Of a DNA stretch of 64,000 nt, positions 10,471 through 22,932 are shown in pieces. The stretch is from Elymus sibiricus (Eukaryota; Streptophyta; Magnoliopsida; Poales; Poaceae), in the NCBI GenBank assembly GCA_039707655.1, contig CM077676.1, positions 429,823,379 to 429,887,378 on the forward strand, in the 5' to 3' direction. Position 1 is the first letter of the stretch. Every line of letters begins with the position of its first letter. Both the position numbers and the translations under genes were made by a program. The notes beneath the pieces are model-generated. The model searched no databases. It was not told where the DNA came from and saw nothing but the letters and a program-made list of their open reading frames with translations.

Positions 10471-11543
10471 TGATACGTCTCCGTCGTATCTACTTTTCCA
10501 AACACTTTTGCTCTTGTTTTGGACTCTAATTTGCGTGATTTGAATGTAACTAACCCGGACTGATGCTGTTTTCAGCAGAATTACCATGGTGTTGTTTTTG
10601 TGCAAAAATCAAAATTCTCGGAATTGGACGAAACTTTTTGGAGATTTTTTACGGAATAAATAAAAATTACTGACGCAAGAATCAACAGAAGAGGGGCCAC
10701 CTATTGCCCACAAGGCAACATGCGCGACCCCCCAGGGCGCGCCCTGATGCCTGGTGGGGCCCACAGGCGGCCGTCTGACCTAATTCCAACGCTATAAATT
10801 CACTTTCCCCGAGAAAAAAATAGAAGAAGAAGTTTCATCGCGTTTTACGATACGGAGCCGCCGCCACCTCCTGTTCTTCATCGGGAGGGCTGATCTGGAG
10901 TCCGTTCGGGCCTCCGGAGAGGGGGATTCGACCCCGTCGTCATCATCAACCATCTTTCATCACCAATTCATGATGCTCACCACCGGGTGTGAGTAATTCC
11001 TTCGTAGGCTTGCTGGACGGTGATGGGTTGGATGAGATTTATTATGTAATCGAGTCAATTTGTTAGGGCTTTGATCCCTAGTATCCACTATGTTCTGAGA
11101 TTGATGTTGCTATGACTTTGCTATACTTAATGCTTGTCACTAGGGCCTGAGTGCCATCATTTCAGATCTGAACCCTTTATGTTTTCATGAATATATTTGT
11201 GTTCTTGATCCTATCTTGCAAGTTATATGCACCTATTACGTGTTATGATCCGCATACCCCAAGGTGACAATAATTGGGATTCTTTCCGGTGATTGCCGTA
11301 GTTTGAGGAGTTCATGTATTCACTAAGTGCTAATGCTTTGTTCCGGTTCTTTATTAAAAGGAGGCCTTAATATCCCTTAGTTTTCTTAAGCACCCCGCTG
11401 CCACGGGAGGGTAGGACAAAAGATGTCATGCAAGTTCTTATTATAAGCACGTATGACTATATACGGAATACATGCCTACATTACATTGATGAATTGGAGC
11501 TATTGTGTATCGCCTTAGGTTGTGACTGTTATATGATGAATAT
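10471..11543 (+). mobile_element. G1: partial Gypsy-type LTR, 5' part
   Basis: Begins TGATACGTCTCCGTCGTATC, a familiar Triticeae LTR start, inside the TNP2 gene. It contains a GC-rich inverted repeat (10693-10768) and a TATA box (TATAAAT at 10793), then leader-like DNA. It is cut at 11543 by another LTR (G2). The remaining part of this LTR and its internal region are not seen in the window, so a deletion or larger rearrangement has removed them. Confidence 0.7.
10793..10799 (+). promoter_or_regulatory. TATA box of G1 LTR
   Basis: TATAAAT about 25 bases after the GC-rich inverted repeat, the same arrangement as in the other TGATACG-type LTRs here. Confidence 0.6.
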
Positions 11544-13101
11544 TGATACGTCTCCAACGTATCTATAATTTTTGATTGTTCCATGCTGTTATAGTATCAA
11601 TCTTGGATGTTTATATACATTTACAAGCAATTATATATCATTTTTTGGGACTAACCTATTAACTTAGTGCCTAGTGCCAGTTGCTGTTTTCTGCTTGTTT
11701 TTGGCTTTTCAGAGAAACAGTACCAAATGAAGTCCAAATGCCACGAAACTTTTTGGAGATTTTTTTCTGGACAAAAGAAACCTGGGAAGCTTCGGGAGGA
11801 GGCCAGAAGCCCCACAGGGGCTTCATAAGGCACTAGGGCGCGCCCCGGGGGGGGGGGGGCGCCGTACTGCCATGTGGGGCCCACGTGACTCCTTTTGACC
11901 TAATTCCACTTCTATAAATTCACAAATATTCGGAAACCCCCAGAGAGCCAGAAGAGAAAACCTTTCCACCGCCGCAAGCCTCTGTTCTTCCGTGATCCCA
12001 TCTGGAGGCCTTTTCCGGTACTCTGCCGGAGGGGGAATCGATCACGGAGGGCTTCTACATCAACCTTGCTGCCCTTCCGATGATGTGTGAGTAGTTTACC
12101 ACAGACCTACGGGTCCATAGCTAGTAGCTAGATGGCTTCTTCTCTCTCTTTGATCTTCAATACAATGTTCTCCTCGATGTTCTTGGAGTTCTATCCGATG
12201 TAATCTTCTTTTGCGGTGTGTTTGTTGGGATCCGATGAATTGTGAGTTTATGATCAGATTATTCATGAGAAATATTTGAGTCTTCTCTGAACTCTTTTAT
12301 GCATGATCGTTATAGCTTTGTATTTCTCTCCGATCTATCGGTTTAGTTTGGCCCACTAGATTGATTTATCTTGCAATGGGAGAGGTGCTTTGTGATGGGT
12401 TCAATCTTGTGGTGCTCAATCCCAGTGACAAAAAGGGACATGACACGTATTTGTATTGTTGCCATTAAGGATAAAAAGATGGGGTTTATTCATATTGCTT
12501 GAATTTGCTTCTCTACATTATGTCATCTTGCTTAAGGCGTTACTCTGTTTCATACTTAATACCCTAGATGCATGCTGGAGCGGTCGATGGGTGGAGTAAT
12601 AGTAGTAGATGCAGGCAGGAGTCGGTCTACTTGTCTCGGATGTGATGCCTATATACATGATCATTGCCATGAATCCGTCATAATTATTTGCTTTTCTATC
12701 AATTGCCCAACAGTAATTTGTTTACCCACCGTATGCTTACGTGCTCAAGAGAGAAGCCTCTAGTGAAAACTATGGTCCCCGGGTCTATCTTTATCATATA
12801 AAAAAACTAAAAATACCTTGCTGCAATTTATTTACTTTTATATTAATTAGTAGTTTAGTTTATCTATTTACCTCGATAAGATTTAATCCTTGCAAATAAT
12901 CGCTAAGAGGATTGACAACCCTCTTATTCGCGTTGGGTGCAAGTGTTTGCTCTTGTGTGTGCTGGTGCGCTTTAACGGTATTTTGCTTGGTTCTCCTACT
13001 GGATTGATAACCTTGTTTCTTAACTGAGGGAAATACTTATCTCTACTGTACTGCATCTCCCTTCCTCTTTAGGGAATTACCAACGCTGCTCACAAGTAGC
13101 A
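11544..13101 (+). mobile_element. G2: 5' LTR of an Athila-like Gypsy element
   Basis: Starts TGATACGTCTCCAACG and ends AAGTAGCA, 1558 bases. It is followed by a primer-binding site and gag, so it is a 5' LTR in plus orientation. It has the GC-rich inverted repeat (11808-11886, including a G-run of 13) and a TATA box at 11913. It interrupts the G1 LTR; the 5 bases before it are AATAT. No matching duplication was found at the other G2 LTR fragment (22168-22932), so the two may come from different insertions or flank a deletion. Confidence 0.8.
11913..11919 (+). promoter_or_regulatory. TATA box of G2 LTR
   Basis: TATAAAT lies 27 bases past the GC-rich inverted repeat and is followed about 60 bases later by CCGCCGCAAGCCTCTGTTCT, a leader block shared with the G4 LTRs. 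Confidence 0.6.
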
Positions 13102-13112
13102 GGAAGAATTTC

Positions 13113-13130
13113 TGGCACCGTTGCCGGGGA
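13113..13130 (+). promoter_or_regulatory. Primer-binding site (tRNA-Asp type) of G2
   Basis: TGGCACCGTTGCCGGGGA lies 11 bases after the LTR end. It differs by one base from TGGCGCCGTTGCCGGGGA, complementary to the 3' end of plant tRNA-Asp, the usual primer of Athila-lineage Gypsy elements. Confidence 0.8.
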
Positions 13131-13302
13131 GACATCATCGAAATTACCAAGTACATTCACACAAATTATCATTCACTTGCATTTACTTTATTTACTTTAT
13201 TTGCCTTTGCCACTCATTTTCATCTCCCCCACTTCTAAAATGTTTTACAAAAACACAAAAATACTTTGTTTGCTTGTTTGCTAGTTTGCTTGCTTTGTCA
13301 CG

Positions 13303-14710
13303 ATGTCTCAAGAAAATACAAAATTGTATGACTTTTCCAATACCAATAGTAATGATTTTATTAGTACTCCTATTGTTCCTCCCGCCACTAGTGCGGAGTC
13401 ATGTGACATTAATGCTGCCTTGCTTAATCTTGTTATGAAAGAACAATTTTCTGGTAGTCCTAAATAATGAAGATGCTACATCCCATCTAAATACTTTCGT
13501 TGAACTTTGTGATATGCAAAAGAAGAAAGATGTGGATAATGATATTGTCAAATTAAAATTGTTTCCGTTCTCACTACGAGATCGTGCTAAAACTTGGTTT
13601 TCATCCTTGTCTAGAAATAGTATTGAGTCTTGGGATAAGTGTAAGGACGTATTTTTTACTAAATATTTTCCTCCCGCTAAGATTATTTCTTTAAGAAATC
13701 AAATTATGAATTTTAAGCAACTTGAGCATGACCATGTTGCCCAATCTTGGGAGAGAATGAAACTAATGAAAAGAAATTGCCCAACTCATGGCTTGAATTT
13801 ATGGATGATCATACAATTTTTTTATGCGGGACTAAACTTTGTCTCTAGAAATTTGCTAGACTCTGCCGCAGGTGGCGCTTTCATGGAAATTACATTGGGA
13901 GAAGCTACAAAACTTCTTGATAATATTATGACAAATTATTCTCAATGGCACACTGAGCGAACTCCAACTGGTAAGAAGGTAAATTCTGTTGAAGAAATTA
14001 ATACTTTGAGTGATAAGATGGATGCTTTATTAAAATTGGTTGCTAGTAAAAATACTCATATTGATCCTAATGATGTGCCATTGTCCACTTTGATTGAGCA
14101 AAATAATGATGCTATTGATGTGAATTTTGTCTCTAGAAATAATTTCAACAACAATGCCTATAGGGGTAATTTCAATGCTAGACCGTTTCATGGAAATTCC
14201 TCTAATAATTATGGCAATCCTTATAGTAATTCTTATAATAATAATAATAATAATAGGATACCCTCTGATCTTGAAAGTAATATTAAAGAATTTATTAATT
14301 CGCAAAAGAATTTCAATGCTATGATAGAAGAAAAATTGAATAGAGTTGATGAATTGGCTAGGAACATGGATAAAATTGCTCATGATGTGGAAAATTTCAA
14401 AACTGAAATTTTGCCATCTAAGCATGATATAAATGAGTCTATTAAAGCTATCTATGTCTCCATTAATGAAAGTAAAGAAAGGACTGCTAGGTTGATAGCT
14501 AAGTGAGAATTTCTAGAAAAAGCGATTCCACCCGGTTTTTATCGTAGTAATGATGAAGATATTAAAATGATTGGTGTTACACCTATTGAATCTTTGTTTA
14601 ATAATATAAAACTTGATGAAAAAGGGACTGAAGAAGAGTCAACTTTAGAAAGAAGGAGTCCCATTTGCTTGGAGGGTGATAATCTTGATCATAAAAACGA
14701 AAAAGTGGGT
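13303..14710 (+). pseudogene. gag: G2 gag, broken
   Basis: Starts at the ATG at 13303 (MSQENTKLYDFSNTN). An extra A near 13463 shifts frame; translation resumes in another frame with the gag core (LFPFSLRDRAKTWFSSL, then FFTKYFPPAKI), an Asn-rich region around 14150-14260, and coiled-coil-like sequence to 14506. A TGA at 14504-14506 ends it, but homologous sequence (EFLEKAIPPGFYR) continues in frame to about 14700, where another shift occurs. Gag would form the particle that packages element RNA. At least two frameshifts and one stop disable it. Confidence 0.8.
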
Positions 14711-15317
14711 TTGGAGAGGTTAAAACTTTAAATAGTAATGCACCCACTACTTTGGATTACAAGGACTTTAATTATGATAGTTGTTCTTTAATTGAGTGTA
14801 TTTCCTTGTTGCAATCCATGATTAATTCACCAAATGCATATGAACAAAATAAAACTTTCACTAAACATATTGTAGAAGCCATGATGAAAGCACATGAAGA
14901 AAAACTTGAGTTAGAAGTATCAATTCCTAGAAAATTACAAGATGAATGGGAACCCACTATTAAAGTTAAAATTAAAGATTATGAATGTAAGGCTCTTTGT
15001 GATCTTGGTGCTAGCGTTTCCACTATACCAAAGTCTTTGTGTGATGTGCTAGGTCTCACCGACTTGGATCCTTGTTCCCTTAATTTGCATCTTGCGGATT
15101 CCACTATTAAAAACCATTGGGTAGAATAAATGATGTGCTTATTCTTGCAAATAGAAATTATGTGCCCATGGACTTTATTGTTCTTGACATTGAATGCAAT
15201 CCTTCTTGCCCCATAATACTTGGTAGGCCTTTTCTTCGAACTATTGGTGCTATTATTGATATGAAAGAAGGTAATATAAGATTTCAATTTCCACTAAAGA
15301 AAGGGATGGAACACTTC
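14711..15317 (+). pseudogene. G2 aspartic protease region, truncated
   Basis: Contains the retroelement protease signature CDLGASVSTIPKSL (active Asp about 14999) and, after a 1-base loss near 15113, the flap/C-terminal part ending with the ILGRPFLRTIGAIIDMKEG block. Reverse transcriptase and everything after it are missing because the LTR of G5 begins at 15318. The protease normally cleaves Gag-Pol. Confidence 0.8.
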
Positions 15318-18300
15318 TGTGGCGCCCCGCCTGATTACCACTGTAGCCAGACGATCACCACACACACCAGCCCAGTAAATCACACTGGCATGCGCGTTTA
15401 CAACAAGTATCATGAACACAGGCATTTCTATTAATGGATATATAAGTCTTACATGATATTTTACAAGGGTGATGGTAGCAGAAAAGCTCTATCTAAGGCA
15501 GCATGGTCTTGGTGCGGCTCCAATCCACAGGGATCTGACTGGGTTACTCTTCTAGCCCGCGAACACTCTGGCTCCTCGCTAGTAGACGTCGAATCCTTAG
15601 GTGAACCTGGCCACATTGAAGGCCGCTGAGTACTTTTGAATGTACTCGCAAGCAAACCAAACCAACATATACACCAAGCAAAGCAATCCATGGCATTCAA
15701 GCATGCATTTGTTATTAGAGTAACATTAATTATCATGGCATAGCATACCTATCTAGCAATATTAATTACCATGTTATAACAGGATTTATCTAGCATGCTA
15801 ACTATTAAAGTAACTGTGGTATGACGAAGATAAAGCATATCAAGTAATTAATTCATTCTCCGAATAATCTTAGGATCCAATCCAAACCCGATCCAAATCA
15901 AATCCAAGTCCTGTGGTCATCCGACCACTCATCTCATAGCCATCGCATGGCCAACATCATAAACCTGACATCATCCGATGTCCATGCATTTGCACTATAA
16001 GTCTGACAAATCATACCTTTCTCTGGTTCATTATCATCATATGGTTTGTTCCTCTAGACTCGACACAGACCAAATAGTGTGACCTAGTACGAACTGTGTC
16101 CCATGACCGAGGACGCGGCTATTCGAATAGATTTACACTCTGCAGAGGTTGCGCACTTTACCCACACTATGGAGCTCCTGGCCTCATGCTCCCATTCGGG
16201 TGGACCGGTGCTGCTCCAACAAGACTTGTCTATTGCCTGGCACTCTTACGGTCCCACCGACATGCATACCCCTTCCGGGTCCTGTCCTGGGTGGCCCCTG
16301 TGTCACTCCTGACACCTGCCACCGTCGTGGCCAAACAAAACTGTCCCAAACGGGGACGCCGGCAAATAACTCAACTGGGCTCACAAGGTTATCGCCGCCT
16401 ACCGGGCCAGGGTAGCATGCGCGCATAACCTTCCCTCTTTGGTGGTACCGATAGGAGGCAAGACAATAGACCAAGTCAGGGCCTTCCCATAAAGGCAAAT
16501 GTGGTTACACTGATGAGCTCGGTTCGGTGGCACTATGACTCGATCCAGCCAACGGAGGACGTTGTCATTATTAAGTCACATTCTTTACTATTGCAATAAC
16601 AACAGTAATGCACGATGAAAACATAACAACCTATCTCCATATTGTCACCTAAGAGTCACTAGTGCGATAATATGATGAACATTAATAGGTAATGTAAATA
16701 GCAAGTTCAAACTAGCAGGAGTTTAATTATTTCTAGCACAGGCATATTCATTAATTAAACACGCTAGAATAACACAGAGCAATGCTTTAGGGCATATATT
16801 AGATGGTCGGCTTGCCTGGGGGTCGACGGATTCACCGGAGAGAAGTGCGATCACCTCGCGGGAAAATTCGCTGGAAAGGATTCCCTCTCAAAGGGCTGAA
16901 TATAGGGCAGGGGCAAAATGGTCATTTTCAGAATGTGTCAACATGGTGAAAGTGACCTTATCGGAACGGGCTCGACGAACAGAGAAGGGGGCTTTGGAAT
17001 CACCTGGATCGGAGTTGTGGTCGCGGAGAAATGACCGTTCATTCGTTAGGCAGAAAAACAAATAAAACTGTGCTTTTCTGTCGCTAACCGACGAACATTC
17101 GCTATATCACAGATTCAGCCGGCAGGGTTAAATAGAAAGCGCCTTTGAAGAAATACGCCTTCGGTTCTAGAAAACGTACTTCACTGTGGAACAGTGCCGA
17201 AGTACACTTTCCTAATTCGAAAGCGCATTAGGCCGAGTACGCCTCCACTTACTCCAGGTCAGCGGGCCAGGTCAACGCCTGGGTGGCTGACCGGTGGGGT
17301 CCGCGGGAGGTGGGGCCCCCCTGGCCAGCCTTCTTCTTCCTCCCGCGCCTGCGCGCCTGGCCAGGAGAGCAGAGGAGCCCGACGGCGATCCCCGACGACT
17401 CCGGCCACCTCTCGCAAGGCTCGGCCTACCGGCGAGCTCGGGAGGCCAAGCCGCATACACCCCGCTAGTACACGGACCTCGGGGAAGGCGAGATAGAGCG
17501 CTCCATCGGCCATGGCGGCAACCGGCGTCGGACGAAGATGAGCAGGGCATCCTGGCCGCAACTGGAAGGAGGAGGGGTTGGGAGAAGCTCCGCCGTGGTC
17601 GGGGCGGTCCTCTGGTGGGTAGAATGGACGCGGGGAAGCAACGGTTGGCTCGAATTCAAGCAGACACTGCCGGCGGCAACGGCGGCCGTGGGGCGGAGTT
17701 GATCACCGGGCTCGCTCCTTCGGGTAGGGAAGGGTCTAGGAGGGAGGGGAGGTGGTGGAGTGAGCTCGGGGATGGCTGGCGGGCTCCGGGGAGGGCCTCT
17801 TTATAGGCGGCCACGGCGGGGAGATAAGCAAGACCATCGTGGCACCCTTATCACCGCACTGGAGCTCGGGGAAGACGTGGCTCGAAGGCTTGCGGTGCCG
17901 ACCTGACGAAGAGCAGGATGATGCGATGGCTCGTGGAGGAAGAGGCCAGGGGAAGGGACGATGGCGTGACACGTACACGTACGGCGGCGCTTATCGTCGT
18001 CCGGCGAGGGGAAAGGTCTGGAGAGGGGCAGGTGGACACCGCGGAGCCGTTTGACAATCTCGGACAAGCCGGAGCTGGCCAGAGCTAGCTGGCCGACGCG
18101 ACGACCGCGTAGAGCACAGTCTCTGCTCGCTGTTCATGCGGTCACCGCGTGCACCGCCTGCTCTAGGACACGTCTGGGCGTCAGGCCTTGTCAAACGCGG
18201 TGGCCACTGATCATATGGATGGGTTATGTCGTTGGATGGATCATAGCAGCTCTAGAGTGGTCGAGAGGATCCAGAACAGTTTCTGGATAGAAACTTGGGC

Positions 18301-19451
18301 AGGAAGTTTTGGTCAGACAGGTGTGCCAATGAGCTGGCCAAGTTGTCACAGGGACATGAGATAAGAAGGAGCACCTGCTGGAGAAATTTGAAGCAAATTG
18401 GACCAAGTTTGAGTGCACTTCCTTTACAATGCCAAATTTGGTCCAGAAACTTGACTTTGAAGCTGCACTCATCTGGCTTGATGAAATGAACTAAATTTTG
18501 GTGTAGGGTGATGATTCGGAGGTATGGAGGTACTGGAAAAATTTCAGCTCATTTGGATTCTCCTAGATGGTACTTCCTTCACAGAGCTAGAACCTGGACA
18601 GAAACTAGATGGAATTTTTGGGAGAAAATGGCTAGATAAAATGACGTGAATTTTTGCATGCTCACATCATATAGGGAATATGAGGTCCTGGATTAATTTC
18701 AAGAATTTTGAAGCAATATAAAATATAGTTGCTTCACAACCTCAAAATAAGTCCAGAAACAAGAATTGGATGATGTGCTCAAAATTTGAACTATGGCACT
18801 TGGGTTCTTGTCGGAAATAATGAAGATATGGATAGGAGAAGCTCCACAAATTATTTGGGATTTTTCCTGGCTACCAAAATAGTAGTTACTTTGGAAAGTG
18901 CCCAAAATGCAATATTGGCTTTAAATAGGGAAATGCAATTTCCCTTATTTAGTTATGGCCAATATTTTTATGAGAGCTCAATATGATCACAAATAATATC
19001 TTCACAAGTTTTCATGAACTTTGGAGATGGATAGATATTTTCCTGGATTTAATTCCTTTAAACAGCAGAAAAAGGAACTAATTCTAAATGAAAAATATTG
19101 CAAATGAGTTGGCAATATTTTTGCATATCCTGGGTTTATAGGTATAGGAGAGTCTCTGGGAAAAGTTTGGGAGACAGCAGAGCAAAGAAAATTGGGGTTC
19201 CTTTGTAACAGAAGGAATTAGGGTTTCTCTTCCGGTAACTCGGAAGGTAGGGTTTCGGCGGCAAAATCCTGAGAATATATCTTGGGTGGCAAGGTTGGAC
19301 TGGAGAGAATCTCTGGTTGGATAGGAAAGGCAAGGCTATATGACCATCTTCATATACCCAAGAGCGAGAGAAAATCCAATAACATCGAAAAAAAGACGGG
19401 AGTCCAATCCCGCGAAGGAAAAAAACAAGGAGCGAAAACCAGGGTGTTACA
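15318..19451 (-). mobile_element. G5: very long LTR (about 4.1 kb) of a minus-strand element
   Basis: On the minus strand it begins TGTAACACCCTGG at 19451 and ends ...GGCGCCACA at 15318; plus-strand boundaries are TGTGGCGCC and GTGTTACA. The sequence just outside 19451 reads, on the minus strand, TTAAGGGGGGTAGGTT, a polypurine tract, so this is the 3' LTR. The first 900 or so bases resemble the G6 LTR at the same offset (shared GGCTATTCGAATAGAT at 16117 and 51580). A GC-rich block (17230-18190) with many chance open frames follows the TATA box in transcription order. The length exceeds usual Gypsy LTRs and suggests a LARD-type non-autonomous element. It interrupts the G2 protease. Confidence 0.65.
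17800..17805 (-). promoter_or_regulatory. TATA box of G5 LTR
   Basis: CTATAAAGAGG on the minus strand, immediately upstream (in transcription) of the GC-rich leader. Its orientation agrees with the minus-strand reading of the element. Confidence 0.55.
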
Positions 19452-22167
19452 AACCTACCCCCCTTAAGAAAATCTCGTCCTTGAGATTTCCGGGCTTACC
19501 TCCCGGCTAAGGGGAACATACCTGTGTGTGACTTGGATCCATCAGCTGTCTTGTCTTCGTCAATTTACTGGCCTTTTAACTGCCTCTTCTGATGGCTCAG
19601 GTATTGTCTTTTCCAACGACTGTATTGAATCCTTCTCTTTCCTGTCAGGCAAACCCTTTGTCCTGGTGGGTTGTTGCCTAGGCCTGGTGGGTAGCGGGTA
19701 GTATCGACAAATAGCTTGGTTTTCATGGCCTGGAGCTAGCTGCTTTGGGTTTTATTGCGATACTTCATGCACTGACTGCCAAGGGCGATACATCCTTTCT
19801 GGGTACAGGGCTCACGTGCTCGTATGGCCTCGAGTGACTAGGGGTGGCTTTCTTTCTACCTTGTCAGAAGGCTCAGTCTGGCTGTGGGTTCTATACGATT
19901 GTTTCCTTCTGTCTCTTGCATTCTGATTTTGTCCTTAGGTGACCCGCGATTCAAGGAACAACATGACCGATCTATTCTGCCGTATCCCCAACTAAGATGT
20001 CAGGCATGATCACAAAATAGTCATAGACAGTAATCTCTTACTCCAATGACACCGTGGCATCTACGAACTGTCGATGCCGACGTGGATGTGCTTTTAGCTA
20101 TTCCATCTGAATGTCTTATTTCCAAGTGAATTCAGACTGTTAAACTTTGTCGCTCGTTGAGGTAGCTCTATTATATATATCCTTTGTAGTCCTTGTTATG
20201 ACCACTGAGCTGAACATAGTATGGCTAGCATCTGGTGCACCTTTCGGAGCATAGCCTCTTATCTTGGTCGATGGCCCATGCTCATGAGGAGTACAACATG
20301 CTTGCTGTATTGTTGTGGCTGTATATGCAAGAGTCTGACAAGGGTTGGCAATATCTCCTTGTCAAATTTCATTTTATTGACCGTTGCGGAGACTGTTCAT
20401 CCAAAACTTCTTTGTTCTTGAGAATTCCTTTGATGGACCTGTCGTGACCTGCCAACACAGCTCCTTGGTAGTATCATAACTTACTCTTGCATATCTCGTA
20501 GGGATTGCTGTGTTCACATCCTTCTTTGAAGTATGGGGCCGACGTTTCTCTGAGAACAGTCATTCCCATGTACGAGTGGCTCGCATGAACTGATCCACTG
20601 GACTATATGCTCACAACATATGCAAGGGTAGGATAAATCCTTTCATAACCACCGAGTTCTGAAGCAGACGTGTGCCCGGACTAGTTCGTGTTTTTGACAA
20701 GCTTGTTGTGGGCACGATGGCGTGTTTAAGAAGGTTGAATTCCTTATGCTCGAAGCTCTGCCAAGGTTGCGTGCCGAAGAAGGCTGGGTGTCGTACCTCA
20801 GAAGCTTTCCCTCATGTTGCCTACTGAGGAAGGTCAGGTGCCTTATGCCGGAAGCTTTCTGCAGTAGCATGCTGAGGGAGATGGGAGTGTCGTATCCCCG
20901 AAGATTTTCTCACCAAGTGTTGTAGCAAGGAAGATTGGGAGTCTTGTGTTGTAAGCTCCTTCCGATAGCTTGTGGAGGAAGGCTGGGTTGCTTATACCAG
21001 AAACCCTTTTACTATGATATGTAGTCGGTCCTATGGCCGGTTCTGGCTTCCTTCGGAGATATCCGGAATTTATCCATAGCGGAGCCAAAACTTGGTGTAG
21101 GCCATACCTTGACTGAAGATATTCCGTTGGTCATGCATACCGCTTGTCCTTCTGCTGGTCTGATCATTGTTGCTGTAGAGGTTGCACAACTGATGCAGAC
21201 TTCCTGTTGGTAATTAGTCCGGATGTGGGCCGGTAGTAAGTAGTTGGTGGATAATTCCATTCGACTTAACTAAACCTCCAGATGTTTGGAATTCTCATTG
21301 ATTCTGGGCAGCCATGAACTCATCCATATTTCTCGCAGACCTTGTTCACCATGCCCAGAATTTTATGTATGCATCTGTAAATTCCAAAATGTGCTTTGAA
21401 ATGTGTATCCACATACCAGAGTTTTGTTGCTGCTCTCGGCACGTTCACATTCTTGAGATATGTCTTCGGGGGTAATACGTGATTCTTGAGTCCATTGAGA
21501 AAAGACTCAGGGTCCACCTCACTGGCTGCAATAATCCTTGTGTCGAGGACCGAATAATTTGCTCTTGTTGGTGTCCATTACTGATAGCTCATCTGACTAT
21601 TCCTTAGGTATGATTTGTTCTGAGGCAAACTCTCTCAGGTATATTCTGGCCTTGTCTGTGGCATCCAGAGTCTGCTTCTGACCCATTCTTCATTCTTGAT
21701 AGATCCGGTGATAATGTTCTAAATATCGGGCAGTTGGCTTGGCTTGACTCTTACTGAATTTGGATTATTGGGTATTATCCAAGCTGTGTGTTGGTATTCT
21801 TTGGTAGCTCTTGCAGATGGATCCAGTCGGAGCGAAAGAACGGGATCGGCAAAAGAAAGGAAGAACCGCGAAAACCAAAAAGCAAAATAAAGCTCAAATT
21901 TTGCGGACCTTACACACGTGGCCGAAGATTCACTAGTATAACTAGCATAGCGCACTCGACACCCTCTAAGGATTTAGAACCAAAACCACACAATGCTCCT
22001 GGTAGCAATTGGTGTCGAGCTCCTACTACATCCTTAGGGAACATCAAACTCGACGCACGACCATAGCCAGGGTGGCTTAGTCAACGATCCTAGGGTTGTC
22101 TGGGGAAAGATGGAATTTATAAGCGTTTCCCAAAGGAAACTAGATTTAAGGAGAGAATTGCCATTGA
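19452..22167 (-). mobile_element. G5: non-coding internal region, truncated
   Basis: Adjacent to the LTR is the polypurine tract (19454-19467) and a segment resembling the end of a Gypsy internal domain (GGACGAGATTTTCTTAAGGG on the minus strand). No gag, protease, reverse transcriptase or integrase could be read in any frame across 2.7 kb, so this is a non-autonomous element or a decayed one. No primer-binding site or second LTR is present; the region stops near 22167 against a G2 LTR fragment. It contains a 50-base tandem repeat. Confidence 0.5.
20728..21025. repeat. Diverged about 50-base tandem repeat, six units
   Basis: Units begin near 20728, 20777, 20827, 20875, 20927 and 20976. Each starts with an AAGGAAGGCTGGGTG-like word, then a CTTATGCC-like word and GAAGCTTTC-like word. 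Units are diverged from each other, so the array is old. Confidence 0.7.
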
Positions 22168-22932
22168 TTTGGTTTGGCCAACTAGATTGATTTATCTTGC
22201 CATGGGAAGAGGTGCTTTGTAATGGGTTCGATCTTGCGGTGCTCAATCCCAGTGACAGAAAGGGACATGACACGTATGTATCGTTGCTATTAAGGGTAAA
22301 AAGATGGGGTTTATTCATACATGAGTTTATCTTGTCTACATCATGTCATCGTTCTTAAGGCGTTACTCCGTTCTTTATGGACATAATACACTAGATTCAT
22401 GCTGGATAGCGGTCGATGTGTGGAGTAATAGTAGTAGATGCAGGTAGGAGTCAGTCTACTTGTCTCGGACATGATGCCTATATACATGATCATTGCCTTG
22501 GATATCGTCATGATTATTTGCTTTTCTATCAATTGCCCAACAGTAATTTGTCTACCCACCGTATGCTATTTTCTCAAGAGAAGCCTCTAGTGAAAACTAT
22601 GGCCCCCGGGTCTATCTAAATCATATTACTAAAACCCTAAAAATATTGCTGCACTTTTCTTTTATTTATTTTATTTTGTATTTTTGTTTTAATCTATCTA
22701 TCTATCACATACAATTTAATCTTGCAATTGACCGCCGAGGGATTGACAACCCCTCGTTTGCGTTGGGTGCAAGGATTTGTTGTTTGTGTGCAGGTGCTGT
22801 TAGCGAGGTGTTGCGTGATTCTCCTACTGGTTCGATAACCTTGGTTTCATAACTGAGGGAAATACTTATCTCTATTGTGCTGCATCATCCCTTCCTCTTC
22901 GGGGATAAAACCAACGCAAGCTACAAGTAGCA
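22168..22932 (+). mobile_element. G2-family LTR, 3' half
   Basis: Matches 12340-13101 of the G2 LTR with scattered differences and ends with the same AAGTAGCA. The 5' half is absent. If it is the 3' LTR of the copy at 11544, the right flank (GTTCT) does not match the left flank (AATAT), so a deletion or a different copy is more likely. Confidence 0.75.

Noticed and set aside
14030..14425. Minus-strand open frame of 131 codons
   Set aside because: It is the antisense of the Asn-rich gag region; the Ile-rich translation comes from AAT repeats.
17194..17806. Cluster of open frames in the G5 LTR
   Set aside because: Same compositional effect; frames overlap on both strands and none shows a recognisable domain.
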